From Lachnospiraceae bacterium (GTDB taxonomy: Bacteria > Bacillota > Clostridia > Lachnospirales > Lachnospiraceae), in assembly GCA_900771955.1 (NCBI GenBank), contig CAAGPW010000241.1, forward strand, positions 1 to 22,119: a stretch of 22,119 bases of DNA, in the 5' to 3' direction. The translations under genes were made by a program, and so were the position numbers. This document shows positions 6,635-15,059 of this stretch, one piece after another. How positions within the stretch are numbered: the first letter of the stretch is position 1; the number at the start of each line of letters is the position of its first letter. Below the pieces are notes generated by a model that ran no database searches, was not told the DNA's origin, and saw nothing but the letters and a program-made list of their open reading frames with translations.

Positions 6635-6678
6635 TGAATATAGATAAAAACGAAGAAAATACTATGGAGGTAAGAACC

Positions 6679-6894
6679 ATGACAGGATCAAGTAATTCTA
6701 ACACAAGCAAAATGGCTGTGCCGCAGGCAAAAGAGGCCATGAACCGTTTCAAACAGGAAGTTGCAAGCGAGATCGGAGTACCTTTAAAAGAGGGTTACAA
6801 CGGAGATTTAACTTCTGCACAGGCAGGTTCTATCGGTGGCGAGATGGTCAAGAAAATGATCATGAAGCAGGAAGAACAGATGTCCGGCAAATAA
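6679..6894 (+). CDS. Alpha/beta-type small acid-soluble spore protein
   Basis: A 71-residue protein with the two conserved SASP segments: FKQEVASEIGVP (residues 24-35), which holds the germination-protease cleavage region before VASE, and GYNGDLTSAQAGSIGGEMVKKMI (39-61), which binds DNA. These proteins coat spore DNA in the forespore, shift it toward an A-like form and protect it from UV and chemical damage, then are degraded at germination to feed amino acids to the outgrowing cell. GGAGG at 6666-6670 is 8 bases before this ATG; in-frame codons further upstream lack a ribosome binding site. Its presence shows the organism has, or descends from, a spore-forming lineage. It is a single-gene unit with a candidate sigma-G promoter and its own terminator. 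Confidence 0.95.
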   Translation: MTGSSNSNTSKMAVPQAKEAMNRFKQEVASEIGVPLKEGYNGDLTSAQAGSIGGEMVKKMIMKQEEQMSGK

Positions 6895-6921
6895 AAATCC
6901 ACGTTTGTGGAGTAGAAAAAG

Positions 6922-6949
6922 AGATCGTCCGAGCGGCGGTCTTTTTTTC
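6922..6949 (+). terminator. Intrinsic terminator after the SASP gene
   Basis: AGATCGTC (6922-6929) pairs with GGCGGTCT (6935-6942), allowing two G-U pairs, across a 5-base loop. It runs into seven Ts (6942-6948). It separates the spore gene from the trigger factor promoter. Confidence 0.85.
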
Positions 6950-6974
6950 TGCACTTTTTCTGTATAAAAAACTC

Positions 6975-7003
6975 TTTTCATTTTGAAAATGTTATGCTAT
7001 AAT
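6975..7003 (+). promoter_or_regulatory. Promoter of tig
   Basis: TTTTCA (6975-6980), a 17-base spacer and TGC-TATAAT (-10 at 6998-7003, extended) precede trigger factor, giving a leader of about 64 bases. No CtsR-type GGTCAAA repeats or CIRCE element were seen near it. Confidence 0.75.
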
Positions 7004-7073
7004 GCTTAAATGACTGTTAATAGCGAAATTCGAGCGTACATGGATATTTATATATAAGGAGGAAACAGTAACA

Positions 7074-8411
7074 ATGAGTGTACAGGTAGAAAATTTAGAA
7101 AAGAATATGGCGAAGCTTACGATTGAAGTTCCGGCAGAAAAGGTTGAAGAGGCTTTACAGGCTGCATACATGAAACAGAAAAACAAGATCAGCATCCCGG
7201 GCTTCCGTAAAGGAAAAGTGCCGAGAGCAATGGTTGAAAAAATGTACGGACCGGCAATCTTCTACGAAGATGCAGCAAACACCTTAATGCAGGAAAACTA
7301 TCCGGATGCTGTAAAGGAAAGCGGACTCGATATTGTTTCCCAGCCAACCGTTGACGTAACACAGATTGAAAAAGGAAAGTCTTTCATCTTCACAGCAGAA
7401 GTAGCTGTAAGACCGGAAGTTACCTTAGGAAAATACAAGGGTGTAACCGTAACAAAGATCGATACATCCGTAACTGATGAAGAAGTAGACAAAGAAGTAG
7501 AGAACGAGAGAAACAAAAACGCAAGAACTGTTACCGTAGAAGACAGACCGGTACAGGAAGGTGACACCGCAGTTATCGATTTTGAAGGATTTGTAGACGG
7601 TGTTGCATTTGAAGGCGGCAAAGGAGAGAACCATCCGCTTGAGATCGGTTCCCACACCTTTATCGATACATTTGAAGACCAGTTAGTTGGCAAAAATGCA
7701 GGCGATGACGTGGAAGTAAACGTTACTTTCCCGGAAGAATACCAGGCAAAGGATCTTGCAGGAAAGCCGGCATTGTTCAAAGTTAAGATCCATGAGATCA
7801 AGACAAAGGAACTTCCGGAATTAAATGATGAATTTGCACAGGATGTTTCTGAGTTCAATACACTTGCTGAGTACAAGGAAGATGTAAAGAAGAAACTGGA
7901 AGAAAGAAAAGAAAACGAAGCAAAACGCACCAAGGAAGATGAAGCAGTACAGAAGATCATCGACAAGTCCACAATGGAACTGCCGGATGCAATGATCGAT
8001 ACACAGGTTAATTCCATGATCAATGACTTTGCACAGAGAATGGCAAGCCAGGGACTTACCTTAGATCAGTACATGCAGTTCTCCGGTGTTACCATGGATA
8101 AGTTAAAAGAGCAGGTTCGCCCGGAAGCTGTAACACGTATCAAGAGCAGCCTTGTATTAGAGCAGATCGCAAAAGAAGAGAACATCGAGATCTCTGATGA
8201 TGAAATCGCAGAAGAGATCGAGAAGATGGCAAAAGCTTACGGCATGGAAGCTGACAAGTTAAAAGAATATATGGGCGATTCCGAGAAGGAAAGCATGAAG
8301 AGAGATCTTGCGATCCAGAAAGCAGTAGATCTTATCATGGAAAACGTAAAAGAGCGTGCAAAGGCTAAGAGCAAGAAGGAAAAAGAAGCAGAAGCTGAGA
8401 CCGAAGAATAA
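7074..8411 (+). CDS. tig: Trigger factor, ribosome-associated chaperone and peptidyl-prolyl isomerase
   Basis: A 445-residue protein of normal family length with all three domains. The N-terminal ribosome-binding domain holds the signature loop PGFRKGKVP (42-50), which docks on ribosomal protein L23. An FKBP-type isomerase domain spans about 160-243 (VIDFEGFVDG, then GSHTFIDTFEDQLVG). The rest is the helical substrate-cradling C-terminal domain, ending in a lysine/glutamate-rich tail. It binds nascent chains at the ribosome exit tunnel. AAGGAGG (7056-7062) precedes the ATG by 11 bases. The gene has its own promoter and is followed 47 bases later by clpP with no visible terminator, so tig and clpP are probably one transcript. 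Lysine and glutamate codon use is even and gives no sign of transfer. Confidence 0.98.
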   Translation: MSVQVENLEKNMAKLTIEVPAEKVEEALQAAYMKQKNKISIPGFRKGKVPRAMVEKMYGPAIFYEDAANTLMQENYPDAVKESGLDIVSQPTVDVTQIEKGKSFIFTAEVAVRPEVTLGKYKGVTVTKIDTSVTDEEVDKEVENERNKNARTVTVEDRPVQEGDTAVIDFEGFVDGVAFEGGKGENHPLEIGSHTFIDTFEDQLVGKNAGDDVEVNVTFPEEYQAKDLAGKPALFKVKIHEIKTKELPELNDEFAQDVSEFNTLAEYKEDVKKKLEERKENEAKRTKEDEAVQKIIDKSTMELPDAMIDTQVNSMINDFAQRMASQGLTLDQYMQFSGVTMDKLKEQVRPEAVTRIKSSLVLEQIAKEENIEISDDEIAEEIEKMAKAYGMEADKLKEYMGDSEKESMKRDLAIQKAVDLIMENVKERAKAKSKKEKEAEAETEE

Positions 8412-8458
8412 GACGGAATAAGCGCCCTTAAGATCAGATTGGAGGAAGGATTGGGATT

Positions 8459-9040
8459 ATGAGTTTAGTACCTTATGTCATTGAGCAGACAAGCAGAGGA
8501 GAACGGAATTACGACATCTACTCCAGATTATTAAAAGACCGTATCATCTTCCTTGGGGAAGAGGTCAATGAGACAACTGCAAGCCTTGTGGTTGCACAGT
8601 TATTATTTTTAGAGTCCGAAGATCCGGGAAAGGATATCCAGTTATACATCAATTCCCCGGGAGGAATGGTTACAGCAGGACTTGCAATTTATGATACCAT
8701 GCAGTATATCAAGTGCGATGTGTCCACGATCTGTATCGGACTGGCAGCCAGCATGGGCGCATTCCTGTTAGCAGGTGGTGCAAAGGGCAAACGTCTTGCA
8801 CTTCCGAATGCAGAGATTATGATTCATCAGCCGTCGGGCGGAGCCAAAGGTCAGGCTACCGAGATTGAGATCGCTGCGGAGAATATCTTAAAGACCAAGA
8901 AGAAATTAAACGAGATCTTAGCAGCAAATACCGGAAAGCCATACGAAACTGTATGCGCAGATACCGAAAGAGACCATTATCTTTCTGCAGAAGAAGCAAA
9001 AGAATATGGTCTGATTGATGATATAATTACAAGCAGATAA
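8459..9040 (+). CDS. clpP: ATP-dependent Clp protease proteolytic subunit ClpP
   Basis: A 193-residue serine peptidase of normal length. The catalytic triad is visible: S98 in [14 protein letters not shown]123 in [12 protein letters not shown] and D172 in ERDHYL. The N-terminal [15 protein letters not shown] matches the axial loop region. Fourteen subunits form the barrel in which proteins unfolded by ClpX (encoded next) or other Clp ATPases are cut. GGAGGAAGGA at 8441-8450 is the ribosome binding site. The neighbours tig and clpX are in the same order as in many bacteria. A hairpin after the stop may reduce read-through into clpX. Confidence 0.98.
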   Translation: MSLVPYVIEQTSRGERNYDIYSRLLKDRIIFLGEEVNETTASLVVAQLLFLESEDPGKDIQLYINSPGGMVTAGLAIYDTMQYIKCDVSTICIGLAASMGAFLLAGGAKGKRLALPNAEIMIHQPSGGAKGQATEIEIAAENILKTKKKLNEILAANTGKPYETVCADTERDHYLSAEEAKEYGLIDDIITSR

Positions 9041-9050
9041 GAAAAAATTT

Positions 9051-9095
9051 CAGGGGACAGTACGTTTTTATGCACTGTCCCTGTTGCTTTCTTTT
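9051..9095 (+). terminator. Hairpin after clpP, weak terminator or REP-like palindrome
   Basis: CAGGGGACAGT (9051-9061) pairs with ACTGTCCCTG (9074-9083), leaving one bulged G, around a T-rich loop. The sequence after it, TTGCTTTCTTTT, is T-rich but broken by G and C, so termination may be partial. Confidence 0.55.
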
Positions 9096-9122
9096 GAAAA
9101 ATCAGATAAGATGTAGTAGAAA
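9094..9122 (+). promoter_or_regulatory. Possible weak promoter of clpX
   Basis: TTGAAA (9094-9099), a 17-base spacer and TAGAAA (9117-9122, four of six matches) lie 25 bases before the clpX start. The -35 is good and the -10 is poor. Confidence 0.35.
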
Positions 9123-9146
9123 ATTAAGAAATAACGGGGTGAAAGA

Positions 9147-10406
9147 ATGGCAGGCAGAAATAACGATGAAAAAATCAGATGCTCGTTTTGCGGCAAATCC
9201 CAGGATCAGGTCCGCAAGCTGATTGCAGGCCCGAACGGGGCATATATCTGTGATGAGTGCGTAGACATCTGTTCAGAAATTATAGAAGAAGAATTAGATG
9301 AGAACGATGTGCCGGAGGTAACAGAGACACAGGAGATCAATCTGATCAAACCGGAAGAGATGAAGGCCTTTTTGGATGATTATGTTATCGGACAGGAACA
9401 GGCAAAGAAAGTTCTTTCGGTCGCAGTATACAATCATTATAAAAGGATTACAGCAGAGACCGATGACAGTGTGGAACTGCAGAAGAGCAATATCCTGATG
9501 CTCGGACCGACCGGTTCCGGTAAAACACTGCTTGCACAGACACTGGCACGTGTTTTAAATGTTCCGTTTGCAATCGCAGATGCCACGACACTGACCGAGG
9601 CAGGTTATGTCGGCGAGGATGTTGAGAATATTCTGTTAAAGCTGATCCAGGCGGCAGATTACGATATTGAGCGTGCGCAGTGCGGCATTATCTATATTGA
9701 TGAGATCGATAAGATCACCAAAAAGTCTGAGAATGTTTCTATTACCAGAGACGTTTCCGGTGAAGGTGTTCAGCAGGCACTGCTGAAGATCTTAGAGGGA
9801 ACGATCGCATCGGTTCCGCCACAGGGTGGAAGAAAGCATCCGCAGCAGGAGCTGATCCAGATCGATACGACCAATATTCTTTTTATCTGCGGTGGAGCGT
9901 TTGACGGACTCGATAAGATCATTGAGAGCCGTATGGATGAAAAGACGATTGGATTTAACGGAATCCTTTCAGAAAAAGAAGAAAAAAATGTGGGCGAACT
10001 GTTCAAAAAAGCGCTGCCGCAGGATTTTATGAAATTCGGACTGATTCCGGAGTTTGTAGGACGTGTGCCGGTTACCGTATCTTTGGATCTGCTCGACAAG
10101 GACGCTATGGTGCGCATCTTAACCGAGCCGAAGAATTCACTGGTAAAACAGTATAAGAAGCTGTTTGAACTGGATGGCGTAGAGCTTGAATTCAATCAGG
10201 ATGCGATCGAGGCGATCGCGGAAAAGACCATGGAACGTAAGACCGGAGCGAGAGGTCTGCGTGCGATCATGGAGGAGACAATGATGGATCTGATGTATAA
10301 GATTCCATCGGATGAGAGCATTACAAAGTGCACGATCACCAAGGAAACAGTGATGGGGCATGCACCTGCGCTTCTTACCTGTACCGGGAACGAAAAAAGC
10401 GCGTAA
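9147..10406 (+). CDS. clpX: ATP-dependent Clp protease ATP-binding subunit ClpX
   Basis: A 419-residue AAA+ unfoldase of normal length. The N-terminal zinc-binding domain uses C12, C15, C35 and C38 (CSFC and CDEC). Walker A is GPTGSGKT (120-127), the substrate-gripping pore loop is GYVG (153-156), and Walker B is IIYIDEID (181-188). The IGF tripeptide at 268-270 is the loop that docks on ClpP, and GARGLR (367-372) is the sensor-2 arginine motif. Six subunits unfold tagged proteins and thread them into ClpP, encoded just upstream. GGGGTG (9136-9141) serves as ribosome binding site 5 bases before the ATG. The gene is followed by a strong hairpin before lon. Confidence 0.98.
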   Translation: MAGRNNDEKIRCSFCGKSQDQVRKLIAGPNGAYICDECVDICSEIIEEELDENDVPEVTETQEINLIKPEEMKAFLDDYVIGQEQAKKVLSVAVYNHYKRITAETDDSVELQKSNILMLGPTGSGKTLLAQTLARVLNVPFAIADATTLTEAGYVGEDVENILLKLIQAADYDIERAQCGIIYIDEIDKITKKSENVSITRDVSGEGVQQALLKILEGTIASVPPQGGRKHPQQELIQIDTTNILFICGGAFDGLDKIIESRMDEKTIGFNGILSEKEEKNVGELFKKALPQDFMKFGLIPEFVGRVPVTVSLDLLDKDAMVRILTEPKNSLVKQYKKLFELDGVELEFNQDAIEAIAEKTMERKTGARGLRAIMEETMMDLMYKIPSDESITKCTITKETVMGHAPALLTCTGNEKSA

Positions 10407-10434
10407 GATCGGGAAAATAAGGACAAAGAATCAT

Positions 10435-10464
10435 GAACTGCCTGGATTCCAGGCAGTTTATTTT
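10435..10464 (+). terminator. Terminator between clpX and lon
   Basis: AACTGCCTGG (10436-10445) and CCAGGCAGTT (10449-10458) form a perfect 10-bp stem with a 3-base loop, followed by TATTTTCT. It lies 38 bases before the lon start codon, and no clear promoter lies between them. Confidence 0.8.
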
Positions 10465-10495
10465 CTAAATACAAAAAATTTGGAGGAAACGGATC

Positions 10496-12808
10496 GTGAG
10501 TGAAAGAATCAGGAAAATTCCGGCAGTGGCACTTCGCGGAATGACCATTCTTCCGGGGATGATCGCGCATTTTGATGTGAGCAGGGAGCGCTCGATCCAT
10601 GCCGTAGAACAGGCAATGATGGATGATGAGCAGATATTTCTTGTCACGCAGAAAAATGCACAGAAGGACGAGCCGGAAGCAGAGGATTTATATCAGATTG
10701 GGATTATTGCATCCATCAAACAGGTGATCAGGATGCAGGATAATATTGTGCGCGTTCTGGTGGAAGGAATCGAGCGGGCAGAGTTACAGGAACTTTTTTC
10801 GGAGGATACTTATCTTGCGGCGGAAGTAGCGACTTTTTCGGATACCGAAGAACTTTCCGACGGAGCAAAAGAGGCGATGCTGCGTGGAGTACAGGAAACC
10901 TTTGCAAAATACTGTATGGCAAATCCGAAGATCGGCAAAGAGTTTTTAAAACAGATAAAAGAGGCAGAGGATCTTGAAAAGGTCATGGACCAGATATCCA
11001 ACAATCTGCCGGTGCGCTTTGAGAAAAAGCAGGAAATACTAGAGACAGTTGCACTGACGGAACGCTATGAAGTTTTGGTATCACTGTTACTGAACGAAAT
11101 ACAGATCATTGATCTTAAAAATGAGTTTCAGAAAAAGGTGAAGGCACATGTCGACCAGAATCAGAAAGAATATCTGCTGCGGGAACAGATGAAGGTTATC
11201 CGTGAGGAGCTTGGCGAGGAGAATACCGAATCCGATGTGGATGGATTTTTAACAGAACTTGAGAAGCTGAAGGCGGATAAGGAGACGAAAGAAAAGATCA
11301 AAAAAGAGATCCTGCGCTTTAAAAATATTAGTTCCAGCTCTTCCGAGAGCGCGGTGGCACGGGGCTATATCGAGACACTTTTGGAATTACCGTGGAATAA
11401 GGCGTCAAAAGACAATAAGAGCCTTGTAAATGCGGAAAAGATTTTAAATGAAGACCACTACGGACTGGAAAAGGTAAAAGAGCGTATGCTGGAATTTCTT
11501 GCAGTCCGCAATCTGACGAAAAAGGGAGAGAGCCCGATCATCTGTCTGGTCGGACCACCGGGAACTGGAAAGACCAGCATTGCGCGCTCGGTCGCGCGTG
11601 CTCTGGATAAAAAGTATGTGCGCATTTCGCTTGGCGGAGTACGGGATGAGGCAGAAATCCGCGGACACCGGAAAACCTATGTCGGTGCGATGCCGGGGCG
11701 CATTGTGAACGGGCTGCGCAGCGCAGGTGTGAAAAATCCGCTTATGCTGCTGGACGAGATTGATAAGATGAGCAGTGACTACAAGGGTGATACTGCATCG
11801 GCGCTGCTTGAAGTCCTGGATGCAGAGCAGAATAAGAAGTTTCGCGACCACTATGTGGAGCTTCCGATCGACCTCTCGGAGGTACTTTTTATTGCAACGG
11901 CTAATTCACTTCAGGGAATTCCAAGACCGCTTCTGGACCGTATGGAACTGATCGAGGTATCCAGCTATACGGAGAACGAGAAGGCACATATTGCCAGGGA
12001 ACATCTGCTGAAAAAGCAGAAAGAAAAAAATGGATTAAAAGAGAATGAACTCTCTATCAGCGACGGCGCAATGAGAAAGATCATCCGCGGATACACGAGA
12101 GAAGCCGGCGTGCGTAACCTGGAGCGCAAGCTTGGAGAAATCTGCAGGAAAGCGGCACGTAAGATCTATGAGGGAGAAAAGAAATCCGTAAAGGTCACAG
12201 AACAGAATCTTTCCGGTTATCTTGGCAGGGAACGCTATACTTATGACCGGAGAAATGAGACAGATGAGGTCGGTATCGTGCGTGGGCTTGCATGGACGAG
12301 CGTTGGCGGAGACACCTTAGAGATCGAGGTGAATGTGATGCCGGGTAAGGGCGCATTCAAACTGACCGGACAGCTCGGAGATGTCATGAAAGAGTCTGCA
12401 CAGGCGGGCATCAGTTATATCCGGTCGATCAGTGAGGACTACGGAATCGGAAAGAAGTATTTTACGGAACACGACATCCACATCCATATTCCGGAAGGTG
12501 CAGTGCCAAAAGACGGTCCGTCTGCCGGGATCACGATGGCAACGGCGATGCTGTCTGCGATCACCAATAAACCGGTACGTGCGGATGTGGCGATGACCGG
12601 CGAGATTACGCTGCGCGGCAGGGTACTGCCGATCGGCGGTCTGAAGGAAAAGATCCTTGCGGCGAAAAATGCCGGGATCGTGACGGTCTGCGTGCCGAAG
12701 AAGAATGAAAAGGATATTGCCGAAATTTCACCGGAGATCAAAAAGGGGCTTGAGATCGTATACGTGGAGAACATGCAGGAAGTCCTTGATGTGGCGTTTG
12801 TGAAATAG
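10496..12808 (+). CDS. lon: ATP-dependent protease La (Lon)
   Basis: A 770-residue LonA-type protease. The N-terminal substrate-binding domain (about 1-200) is followed by a coiled region, then an AAA+ module with Walker A GPPGTGKT (353-360) and Walker B LMLLDEID (416-423). The C-terminal protease domain holds the catalytic dyad S676 in KDGPSAG and K719 in GGLKEK. It degrades misfolded and regulatory proteins in the cytosol as a hexamer. The start is a GTG, supported by GGAGG (10482-10486) 9 bases upstream; there is no suitable ATG nearby. A terminator hairpin sits just ahead of the gene, so lon depends on read-through from clpX or on a promoter inside clpX. engB follows after 13 bases. Confidence 0.97.
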   Translation: MSERIRKIPAVALRGMTILPGMIAHFDVSRERSIHAVEQAMMDDEQIFLVTQKNAQKDEPEAEDLYQIGIIASIKQVIRMQDNIVRVLVEGIERAELQELFSEDTYLAAEVATFSDTEELSDGAKEAMLRGVQETFAKYCMANPKIGKEFLKQIKEAEDLEKVMDQISNNLPVRFEKKQEILETVALTERYEVLVSLLLNEIQIIDLKNEFQKKVKAHVDQNQKEYLLREQMKVIREELGEENTESDVDGFLTELEKLKADKETKEKIKKEILRFKNISSSSSESAVARGYIETLLELPWNKASKDNKSLVNAEKILNEDHYGLEKVKERMLEFLAVRNLTKKGESPIICLVGPPGTGKTSIARSVARALDKKYVRISLGGVRDEAEIRGHRKTYVGAMPGRIVNGLRSAGVKNPLMLLDEIDKMSSDYKGDTASALLEVLDAEQNKKFRDHYVELPIDLSEVLFIATANSLQGIPRPLLDRMELIEVSSYTENEKAHIAREHLLKKQKEKNGLKENELSISDGAMRKIIRGYTREAGVRNLERKLGEICRKAARKIYEGEKKSVKVTEQNLSGYLGRERYTYDRRNETDEVGIVRGLAWTSVGGDTLEIEVNVMPGKGAFKLTGQLGDVMKESAQAGISYIRSISEDYGIGKKYFTEHDIHIHIPEGAVPKDGPSAGITMATAMLSAITNKPVRADVAMTGEITLRGRVLPIGGLKEKILAAKNAGIVTVCVPKKNEKDIAEISPEIKKGLEIVYVENMQEVLDVAFVK

Positions 12809-12821
12809 AAAGAGGAAAAAT

Positions 12822-13424
12822 ATGGTTATAAAAAATGTAGAACTTGAGATCGTCTGTGGAGTGACGAGCAAAATACCGGATACAGAGCTGCCGGAGGTGG
12901 CATTTGCCGGGAAATCCAATGTCGGGAAATCATCTCTGATCAACGGACTTATGAACCGGAAATCCTTAGCGAGAACGTCTTCCCAGCCAGGAAAAACACA
13001 GACGATCAATTTTTACAACATCAACCAGTTCATGTATCTGGTCGATCTTCCGGGCTACGGCTATGCGAAGGTATCAGAAAACGAAAAGAAAAAGTGGGGA
13101 AAGATGATCGAGAATTATCTTCACACGTCAAAACAGCTAAAGGCGGTATTTCTGCTCATTGACATCCGTCATGAGCCGTCTGCAAATGATAAAATGATGT
13201 ATGAGTGGATCGTGTATCAGGGCTACGATCCGATTATTGTTGCAACAAAACTGGACAAGATCAAGCGCAGCCAGATCCAGAAATCGGTCAAGACGGTAAG
13301 GGAAGGCTTAAATGTTAAGCCGGGCACCCGTATCATTCCGTATTCCGCAGTGACCAAACAGGGGCGGGATGAGATCTGGGAGCTGATGGATGAGCTGGTC
13401 GGCTATGAAACGGAGAAAAAATAA
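12822..13424 (+). CDS. engB: Ribosome biogenesis GTP-binding protein EngB (YsxC/YihA)
   Basis: A 200-residue TRAFAC GTPase with all five G motifs: G1 GKSNVGKSS (30-38), G2 around T59-T61 in [10 protein letters not shown]3 DLPGYG (75-80), G4 TKLDK (142-146) and G5 YSA (174-176). EngB helps assemble the large ribosomal subunit and is essential in many Firmicutes. Its place directly after lon, here 13 bases away with AGAGG as ribosome binding site, matches the lonA-ysxC order of Bacillus and relatives. The stop is only 5 bases before the metal-binding lipoprotein-like gene, so the downstream transporter genes are probably in the same transcript. Confidence 0.97.
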   Translation: MVIKNVELEIVCGVTSKIPDTELPEVAFAGKSNVGKSSLINGLMNRKSLARTSSQPGKTQTINFYNINQFMYLVDLPGYGYAKVSENEKKKWGKMIENYLHTSKQLKAVFLLIDIRHEPSANDKMMYEWIVYQGYDPIIVATKLDKIKRSQIQKSVKTVREGLNVKPGTRIIPYSAVTKQGRDEIWELMDELVGYETEKK

Positions 13425-13429
13425 GAGCA

Positions 13430-14332
13430 ATGAAAAATAAATATGTGTTTGTCACAGTCATGCTTGTAGTCCTGCTTTTTTTGGGAGTCGGGCTGACTGA
13501 AATTTATGTAAACCATACAGAAGAAAAAGAGACAGAGCAGTATACGGTGGTTACCTCATTCTATCCGATGTATATTGCAGCACTCAATGTGGTGGGAGAG
13601 AACGATCATGTCCGTCTGGAAAATTTAAGTGAGCCGCAGACCGGATGTCTGCATGATTATCAGCTTACACCGGCAGACATGCAGCTTTTATCGACCGCAG
13701 ATGCGTTCATTATAAACGGCGGCGGCATTGAGAGCTTTCTCGGTGAGGTTGCAGAGCAGTATCCGGGGCTTACGATCATAAATGCCAGTGAGCAGGTGGA
13801 TATGATCGAGGACAATGCACATGCATGGATGAACATCGAAGATTACATGACACAGGTGAAGACGATCACGGAAGGGCTTTCCGCGGCAGATCCTGAGGAT
13901 GCAGAAAGTTTTTCGGAGAACGCAGATGCATATCTTAATAAGCTTTCAGCTTTAAAAGAGCAGGCGGATGAAATAAAAGCACTTACCGAAGGTCAGGATA
14001 TTGTTATTTTCCATGAGGCTTATGAATATGTGGCAGAGGAATTCGGCATGCAGGTAACCTATGTGATGGATCTTGATGAGGAGCGTCAGGTCAGTGCCGG
14101 AGAAGTTGCGGATGTTGTGCGTGCAGTAAAGGATGGCGGTGTGCATGTGATCCTTGCAGAAGAGCTTTATGGAAAAGATATGGGAGATACCGTGGAGAGC
14201 GAGACGGATGCAAAAGTCTGCTATCTGGATACACTGGTGCGCGGTGATTATGATGCGGACAGTTATCTAAATGCCATGCAGCAGAACATCACATTGTTGA
14301 AGGAGGCGTTTTCGGATGAAAAAGATCATTGA
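13430..14332 (+). CDS. Metal (zinc/manganese) ABC transporter substrate-binding protein, TroA/ZnuA family
   Basis: A 300-residue cluster A-I binding protein. Metal ligands can be placed at H75 (GCLHDYQLTP), H131 (NAHAWMN), H195 (IFHEAYEY) and an acidic residue, E244 or E245 (ILAEELYG). The usual histidine-rich loop of zinc-specific ZnuA is absent, so zinc and manganese are both possible. Residues 5-25 are one hydrophobic helix with no cysteine. The protein therefore lacks the lipobox normally used to anchor such proteins in Gram-positives and may stay tethered by an uncleaved helix. It starts 5 bases after engB with only a weak ribosome binding site (GGAG at 13412-13415 or AAGAG at 13423), suggesting translational coupling. 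Its end overlaps the ATPase gene by 17 bases. Confidence 0.9.
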   Translation: MKNKYVFVTVMLVVLLFLGVGLTEIYVNHTEEKETEQYTVVTSFYPMYIAALNVVGENDHVRLENLSEPQTGCLHDYQLTPADMQLLSTADAFIINGGGIESFLGEVAEQYPGLTIINASEQVDMIEDNAHAWMNIEDYMTQVKTITEGLSAADPEDAESFSENADAYLNKLSALKEQADEIKALTEGQDIVIFHEAYEYVAEEFGMQVTYVMDLDEERQVSAGEVADVVRAVKDGGVHVILAEELYGKDMGDTVESETDAKVCYLDTLVRGDYDADSYLNAMQQNITLLKEAFSDEKDH

Positions 14333-15059
14333 ACCATGCGGGCTTCACTGCATTAAGGTGAACCATCTTGGTGTTACGATCGGCGGACAGCAGATCCTTT
14401 CCGATATCAATCTGCATATTCACTGCGGCACGCTGACTGCCATTATCGGGAAGAACGGGGCGGGAAAGTCTACGTTGATCAAGGCGATGCTTGACGATAT
14501 CCCGCATGAGGGAAATATTGAGTTTAAGGACAGAGAAGACGGAAAGATCCAGAAATTAAAGATCGGTTATGTGCCGCAGAGCATGAACATTGAAAAGAAT
14601 ACACCGATCAGTGTTTATGATATGATCGCAAGCTATCAGTCCAATTTCCCGGTATTTTTCCGAAAAAAGAAGGCACTTTATGAGGAGATCAGGGATAGCC
14701 TTAAAGTGTTTGAGGCAGATTATCTGATCGACAAGCAGGTGTGCAATTTATCCGGCGGAGAGCTGCAGCGTGTGCTGCTCTCGATGGCGATCATGGATGA
14801 ACCGAATCTGCTGCTTTTGGATGAACCGGTGTCCGGTATCGATCAGAATGGTATGGAGTTGTTTTATAAGACGATCGATTATCTGAAGAAGCATTTTGAC
14901 CTGGCAACGATCCTGATTTCCCATGACCTGGACTATGTGGCAAAATATGCGGACAAGGTCATTTTGCTGGATCAGAAGATCTTAAAGCAGGGCACGGCAA
15001 GGGAAGTATTTCAGTCGGAAGAATTTAAACAGGTATTTGGAGCGGAGGTGACGGTATGA
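14316..15059 (+). CDS. Metal ABC transporter ATP-binding protein
   Basis: A 247-residue ABC ATPase. Walker A is GKNGAGKST (45-53), the Q-loop is PQSM (87-90), the signature is LSGGE (145-149), Walker B is LLLLDEP (165-171) and the switch histidine is H203 in ISHD. It powers the importer formed with the overlapping permease and binding-protein genes. AAGGAGG (14298-14304), inside the binding-protein gene, lies 11 bases before this ATG. The start overlaps that gene by 17 bases and the end overlaps the permease start by 4 bases, so the three are translationally coupled. By context it belongs to the zinc/manganese (ZnuC/MntB-like) branch. Confidence 0.95.
   Translation: MKKIIEPCGLHCIKVNHLGVTIGGQQILSDINLHIHCGTLTAIIGKNGAGKSTLIKAMLDDIPHEGNIEFKDREDGKIQKLKIGYVPQSMNIEKNTPISVYDMIASYQSNFPVFFRKKKALYEEIRDSLKVFEADYLIDKQVCNLSGGELQRVLLSMAIMDEPNLLLLDEPVSGIDQNGMELFYKTIDYLKKHFDLATILISHDLDYVAKYADKVILLDQKILKQGTAREVFQSEEFKQVFGAEVTV

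Noticed and set aside
6658..6664. AATACTA preceded by GAATA as an alternative sigma-G promoter of the SASP gene
   Set aside because: Transcription would start inside or after the ribosome binding site.
7010..7057. Fifteen-codon frame in the tig leader, starting about at the predicted transcription start and ending in the ribosome binding site
   Set aside because: It would need leaderless translation and has no ribosome binding site. Worth checking only if ribosome profiling shows a signal.
7298..8023. Long serine-rich open frame antisense to trigger factor
   Set aside because: It is the mirror of a Lys/Glu/Ala-rich coding frame and has no ribosome binding site or recognisable domain.
6950..10496. 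CtsR or CIRCE heat-shock operators upstream of tig, clpP, clpX or lon
   Set aside because: Neither GGTCAAA tandem heptads nor the TTAGCACTC inverted repeat is present in these intergenic regions.
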